Positions 16,415 through 19,605 of a stretch of DNA of 19,605 nucleotides are shown here, piece by piece. The stretch comes from Clostridia bacterium (GTDB taxonomy: Bacteria; Bacillota; Clostridia; UMGS1883): positions 1 through 19,605 of the forward strand of contig CAAGBE010000012.1 of NCBI GenBank assembly GCA_900768005.1, given 5' to 3'. Below the pieces are notes generated by a model. It did not search any database, was not told where the DNA came from, and saw only the letters and a list, made by a program, of their open reading frames with translations. The translations under genes were made by a program, and so were the position numbers. Each line of letters begins with the position of its first letter. Position 1 is the stretch's first letter.

Positions 16415-17389
16415 ATGGATAAAATTAAAGTTGCTCTGTACGGATGGAATGGACATCAGATACATAATAAGCTGATTAACCATCCTGATGCGTGTGTTAG
16501 TGCTGTTTGTAGGCTCAGTGATGCGCAGATGGATTGTGTAAAGGGTGAAAATCCAAAGGTTTATGAAACTCTTGAACAGATGCTTGAAGACAAGGATATA
16601 GATTTGGTATCACTGTGTTCTCCTATGCGATGCGACCAGGCAAAAGATGCAATTATGTGTCTTAAAGCGGGAAAACACGTTTACAGTGAAAAACCGGCTG
16701 CACTTTCAGAAGAGGAGCTGGATGAGATTTTGAAAGTAAGCAGTGAAACGGGATGTGAATTTCACGAATTTGCCGACAGCATTTTTTGCGAGCCGTATTG
16801 GTCTATGAAAAATCTTGTTCAATCCGGTGCGGTAGGAGAGGTTGTGCAGGTATATGTACAGAAATCCTATCCTCTTAACGCTGCTCTCAGACCGCAGAAT
16901 GAAGAACGTGACGGAGGACTGATTCGCTGGGTGGGAATTCACGCAATCCGTTTTCTGGAGCATATCACAGGTGTTAAGGTTACCGATGCCTGCGTTTTTC
17001 AGACACATAAGGGTAATATAGATGAGAACAGCGGGCTTTTCACTGCATCTTCGTGGGCAATGACACTTGAAAATGGTGGCGTAGCATCGGCTTGCGTAAA
17101 TTATCTTCATCCTAAACACGGATTTGGTCAGCACGGAAACGAATCTGTAAGAATTTTTGGTACAGAAGGTATGATTGAAATAACCGATGGAGGAAGAAAA
17201 ACCCATTTCTACACACTGAAAGAAGATAAGGGAGAAATTGATACAAGTAATTCTGATTGCAGAGCTTTCTTTGATTTGTATATGCAGCATCTAAGATTTG
17301 GAACTGATATGCCAATGAGCTTAGAGGATGAGTTGCACCCATTAAGAGTGGTTATACGTGCATTTGATAATGCAAGGACAAATCATTAA
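16415..17389 (+). CDS. Gfo/Idh/MocA family oxidoreductase, atypical dinucleotide loop
   Basis: A 324-residue protein. ATG 16415 is chosen because AAGGTGA (16404-16410) precedes it; the earlier in-frame ATG at 16373 lies inside the previous gene. EKPA at 92-95 is the family's signature, and the C-terminal domain has WVGIHAIRFLEHITG with a His where family members carry a substrate-binding histidine. The first nucleotide loop reads YGWNGHQIHNK (9-19) and lacks the usual GxGxxG spacing, so cofactor binding may be altered. It is also shorter than the neighbour (380). The two adjacent genes are clearly diverged, not a recent duplication. Role inferred as sugar oxidoreductase; a degenerate or non-redox function is possible. 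Confidence 0.78.
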   Translation: MDKIKVALYGWNGHQIHNKLINHPDACVSAVCRLSDAQMDCVKGENPKVYETLEQMLEDKDIDLVSLCSPMRCDQAKDAIMCLKAGKHVYSEKPAALSEEELDEILKVSSETGCEFHEFADSIFCEPYWSMKNLVQSGAVGEVVQVYVQKSYPLNAALRPQNEERDGGLIRWVGIHAIRFLEHITGVKVTDACVFQTHKGNIDENSGLFTASSWAMTLENGGVASACVNYLHPKHGFGQHGNESVRIFGTEGMIEITDGGRKTHFYTLKEDKGEIDTSNSDCRAFFDLYMQHLRFGTDMPMSLEDELHPLRVVIRAFDNARTNH

Positions 17390-17405
17390 CAATGAGGTGA
17401 CAATT

Positions 17406-18188
17406 ATGGAAAACAAGGTGATTTTGATTTCTGTTGACGGGATGAGACCTGACGGTGTAAAGGAATGTAAAAATCCCTACGTGGATGAACTTATGAAAAA
17501 GTCTACATATACTTTTGATGCAAGGACGGTGTTCCCGTCAGTTACTTTCCCTTGCCATATGTCAATGTTTCACAGTGTTCCGCCGGAAAGACATGGGATA
17601 ACAACCAACATATATATGCCACCGGTGAGGCCTATTGACGGAATTTTTGAAGTTATAAAAAATGCCGGGGGAGTAAGCAGTATGTATTACGGCTGGGAGC
17701 AATTAAGAGATGTTTCACGTCCCGGCTCTCTCAAGGCAGCAGATTACATCAATGCAAGAGCTTTTGAAAATACGGATACGGCACTTGCTGACAGAGCAAT
17801 CTCCTTCATAAAAGAGGTCAAGCCCGATTTTGTATTCCTATATATGGCAGAAACAGACGAAAAGGGCGGTCACGACAACGGTTGGATGAGCGAGGAATAT
17901 CTGAAAATTGTGAATAACGCTATAGAAAACGTAAAGCGTGTTATAGAGGAAGTTGGAAACGAATATACCGTTATTATAACTGCCGACCACGGCGGTCACG
18001 GCAGAGGGCACGGAACGCAGATGCCCGAGGATATGACTATCCCGATGTTCTTTATTGGTAAGGAGTTTGAAAGCGGAAAGGAAATACACGATGCAAGTAT
18101 TCTTGATATTGCGCCTACTATTATTGATGTAATGAAGCTTAACGCTCCCGAAGAGTGGGAAGGGAAATCTATTCTGAGAGAAGAGTAA
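17406..18188 (+). CDS. Type I phosphodiesterase / alkaline phosphatase superfamily protein
   Basis: A 260-residue cytoplasmic protein; ATG 17406 follows GAGGTGA (17394-17400). Hallmarks of the PF01663-type family are visible: ISVDGMRPDG with Asp11 (metal), FPSVTFPCHMSM with Thr47 as the likely nucleophile, ETDEKGGHDNGW (Asp151 and His156; one residue longer than the usual D..GH), ITADHGGHG with Asp194, His195, and GHGTQMPEDMTIPMFF with His202. The set fits two-zinc chemistry on phosphate monoesters or diesters, as in nucleotide pyrophosphatases or phosphoglycan hydrolases. It is shorter than typical NPPs (about 400 residues), like small bacterial members. No signal peptide. In this cluster it may cleave a phosphodiester on a glycan or a sugar nucleotide; the substrate is not assigned. 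Confidence 0.82.
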   Translation: MENKVILISVDGMRPDGVKECKNPYVDELMKKSTYTFDARTVFPSVTFPCHMSMFHSVPPERHGITTNIYMPPVRPIDGIFEVIKNAGGVSSMYYGWEQLRDVSRPGSLKAADYINARAFENTDTALADRAISFIKEVKPDFVFLYMAETDEKGGHDNGWMSEEYLKIVNNAIENVKRVIEEVGNEYTVIITADHGGHGRGHGTQMPEDMTIPMFFIGKEFESGKEIHDASILDIAPTIIDVMKLNAPEEWEGKSILREE

Positions 18189-18191
18189 ATA

Positions 18192-19157
18192 ATGATAATA
18201 AAGTGTAACAGTGACAAAATCCGCTACACAGGAAGATGGAATATCAACGAAATCTCAGCAACCTCAACTGCAAATGGAAATTATTTTGAATTTATGTATT
18301 CGGGAGAATGTGCTGTAATAGGATTTGACACGTCATATGCAAGAATTCCGTTTCCGCATCTGTATATAAGTGTGGACGGCGGTGCAAATATTGAAGTTTC
18401 GCTTGACAGGTTTATAAGAATTTCTGCTGAAAAAGGGAAGCACAGGGTTTGTGTTATTATGAAAGGGTCGGTAGAAAAACAGCACAGATGGTTTGCTCCT
18501 ATTGAAGCTAAAGTTTCACTTCTTGAAATTGAAGCTGACGAATTTTTAGACTTGCCTGAAGATACGCGTCCCACGATAGAATTTATAGGTGATTCAATAA
18601 CAGAAGGAATTTCAATTGATACAGGATATGTCAGTTATGGGGATTACAGAGATATGGTTTATTGGGACGACTCAACAGCAGGTTATGCGTGGCGTACTGC
18701 AAAGGCATTAAACTTCAGACCGGTTATTATGGGATATGGCTGTCTTGGCACAACAAAGAGCGGAGCCGGCGGAGTCCCGCCTGTGGCAGAAGCTTATAAA
18801 TATTACAGCGATGGATATACGATGGAAAGTCAACAAGCTGATTTTATTGTTATAAATCACGGCACTAATGACCGCAGAGCAGATAAGGAGATTTTTAAAA
18901 AAAGATATTTTGAGCTTTTGGGTGTTGTAAGAGAACGAAATCCAAAATCAAAAATAATTTCTTTAACTCCGTTTTCGGGATGTCTTGCAAAAGAAATCAA
19001 AGAAGTAGTTGAAAGATATAATATAGAAAAAGATGATACGGTCTTCTACATTGACACTACAGGTTGGATAGAGCCGGAGCCTATTCATCCAATCAGAGAT
19101 GGGCATAAAACGGTAAGCGAAAAACTATCTAAAATAATACAAGAACACTTGCTGTAA
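18192..19157 (+). CDS. SGNH/GDSL esterase with CE2-like N-terminal domain
   Basis: A 321-residue protein; ATG 18192 is three bases after the previous stop, with a weak GAGAGAAGAG site inside the preceding gene. Residues ~1-115 form a jelly-roll-like beta domain as in family CE2 acetyl-xylan/glucomannan esterases (for example RYTGRW, FEFMYSG, HLYISVDGG). Residues ~125-321 are an SGNH hydrolase: block I FIGDSITEG (Ser135), GYGCLG for the oxyanion site, block III NHGTND (Asn226) and a C-terminal PIHP with His299. The usual acidic partner of D-x-x-H is replaced: the motif reads E296-P-I-H299, so a Ser-His dyad or Glu support is likely, as known in some CE2 enzymes. It has no signal peptide, so it would act on imported oligosaccharides. 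It ends the gene run. Confidence 0.85.
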   Translation: MIIKCNSDKIRYTGRWNINEISATSTANGNYFEFMYSGECAVIGFDTSYARIPFPHLYISVDGGANIEVSLDRFIRISAEKGKHRVCVIMKGSVEKQHRWFAPIEAKVSLLEIEADEFLDLPEDTRPTIEFIGDSITEGISIDTGYVSYGDYRDMVYWDDSTAGYAWRTAKALNFRPVIMGYGCLGTTKSGAGGVPPVAEAYKYYSDGYTMESQQADFIVINHGTNDRRADKEIFKKRYFELLGVVRERNPKSKIISLTPFSGCLAKEIKEVVERYNIEKDDTVFYIDTTGWIEPEPIHPIRDGHKTVSEKLSKIIQEHLL

Positions 19158-19283
19158 AGCAAGGAAACAGAAAATTACAGACGGAATGCAGTGCACAATA
19201 TCTGCTTTGCCGCTGACGCAGTCCGCCTGACAGTTAATGAAACATATGGTGCAGACGAATTTCGTGTGTTTTCATTATATATA
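19158..19283 (+). pseudogene. Remnant of a galactose-binding (F5/8C-like) domain C-terminus
   Basis: Directly after the SGNH stop, and in the same frame, the sequence reads on without stops into NYRRNAVHNICFADAVRLTVNETYG and ADEFRVFSLY (about 19173-19280). The spacing of VRLTVNETYG and RVFSLY matches the final two strands of a F5/8C-like domain, where VR.TV...GA..AR.FE...Y is common. No start codon with a ribosome binding site or upstream domain part is present, and downstream the frame runs into AT-rich sequence before stopping at 19323-19325. I read it as the leftover 3' end of a deleted or disrupted gene. The frame match to the SGNH gene may be chance. Confidence 0.55.
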
Positions 19284-19330
19284 ATTCTATTATTTATAAT
19301 TATCACCAAATACCTGTTAGTTTAAGTAAC

Positions 19331-19372
19331 AAAAAACGCCATCTTAAAGGTAAACTTGAGATGGCGTTTTTT
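19331..19372. terminator. Intrinsic terminator, bidirectional type
   Basis: A 14-bp perfect stem (19331-19344 with 19359-19372) with A6 on the left and T6 on the right; the inner part adds a few pairs including a wobble, leaving an 8-base loop. The + strand T-run fits the end of the gene run that finishes with the SGNH esterase. Because the A-tract precedes the stem, it can also act on the minus strand. Confidence 0.88.
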
Positions 19373-19501
19373 GCATATTAAAATATCGTTTGTCGAAAAA
19401 TATTAGGTGAAAAGCTGATATCTATAAAATATACATTTGATCATAAAAATGGCTTGTGTTATTTAATTTTGCTATTAAAATTAGGATAGTCAATATATAA
19501 T
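19373..19501. other. AT-rich spacer without recognised feature
   Basis: About 130 bases between the two terminators. I see no reading frame, promoter pair with usable spacing, hairpin or repeat. It is the unused space between two convergent transcription units. Confidence 0.6.
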
Positions 19502-19545
19502 AAAAATCCGAACCCTTCACCGATTGGTACAAGGTTCGGATTTTT
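19502..19545. terminator. Terminator just downstream of tRNA-Leu, bidirectional type
   Basis: A 13-bp perfect stem (19502-19514 with 19533-19545, AAAAATCCGAACC/GGTTCGGATTTTT). Read on the minus strand it lies six bases beyond the CCA end of the tRNA and ends in T5, so it probably stops the tRNA transcript. The loop region contains a further small stem (ACC/GGT). Confidence 0.85.
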
Positions 19546-19551
19546 ACTGTT

Positions 19552-19605
19552 TGGTGCAGGTAACAGGACTTGAACCTGCATGAAATTGCTCTCATACGGA
19601 CCTGA
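19552..19605 (-). tRNA. tRNA-Leu(CAG), 3' part (truncated by the window end)
   Basis: On the minus strand the end of the window reads TCAGGT at the anticodon loop, then a CCGTA stem strand, a long variable arm (stem ATGAGA/TTTCAT with a GCAA tetraloop), the T arm GCAGG-TTCAAGT-CCTGT, the acceptor strand TACCTGC, discriminator A and encoded CCA. The long variable arm is class II, and anticodon CAG (complement of 19602-19604) identifies leucine, reading CUG. Only the part from position 33 onward lies inside the window; the 5' half is beyond it. Confidence 0.9.

Noticed and set aside
16706..17290. 194-codon minus-strand frame inside the second Gfo/Idh/MocA gene
   Set aside because: Antisense to a gene with clear family motifs; its sequence is cysteine- and histidine-rich without any known pattern.
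1..19605. CRISPR array, transposase, integrase or phage gene
   Set aside because: No regularly spaced repeats and no protein with recombinase or phage-like motifs were seen on either strand.

Overview
The window looks like chromosomal DNA from an anaerobic Gram-positive bacterium of the class Clostridia, probably a gut or environmental carbohydrate degrader. The reasons are moderately AT-rich DNA (judged by eye), strong AGGAGG or AAGGTGA ribosome binding sites, Gram-positive style signal peptides, a copper-amine-oxidase-N type wall domain, no outer-membrane transport proteins, and a tRNA-Leu(CAG) with encoded CCA. Species cannot be named from the sequence alone.

Layout. All protein genes lie on the + strand. 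(1) Positions 1-7925 hold a cell-surface module: the 3' end of a probably exported protein, then two large paralogous secreted proteins (545-3523 and 3629-6556) built from F5/8C (discoidin-like) domains around a calcium-loop beta-propeller resembling rhamnogalacturonan-lyase propellers, then a third secreted protein (6576-7925) with a Cu_amine_oxidN1 domain and two F5/8C domains. (2) At 7934-7997 two strong hairpins share bases and cannot form together; they separate the surface module from the next one. (3) Positions 8029-19157 hold a tightly packed run of eleven genes whose products have no signal peptide: a TIM-barrel glycoside-hydrolase-like protein, a GH109-like NAD-dependent glycosidase, a sugar isomerase/epimerase TIM barrel, a NodB-like deacetylase candidate, a glycerophosphodiester phosphodiesterase, an FAD-dependent oxidoreductase, an alpha/beta-hydrolase esterase, two more Gfo/Idh/MocA oxidoreductases, an alkaline-phosphatase-superfamily phosphodiesterase and a CE2-like SGNH esterase. 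(4) The end (19158-19605) holds a coding remnant of a galactose-binding domain, two bidirectional-type terminators and the 3' half of tRNA-Leu(CAG) on the minus strand.

Working together. The surface proteins probably bind, and perhaps cut, a polysaccharide outside the cell. The cytoplasmic set could then finish imported oligosaccharides: esterases and phosphodiesterases would strip acyl and phosphodiester decorations, and the redox enzymes with the isomerase-like barrel would cleave or remodel glycosides by NAD-dependent chemistry rather than only by classical hydrolysis. The redox-type cluster is the most interesting part of the window. It is an inference from family composition and gene order. 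No transporter, regulator or sugar kinase is visible here, so the substrate cannot be fixed.
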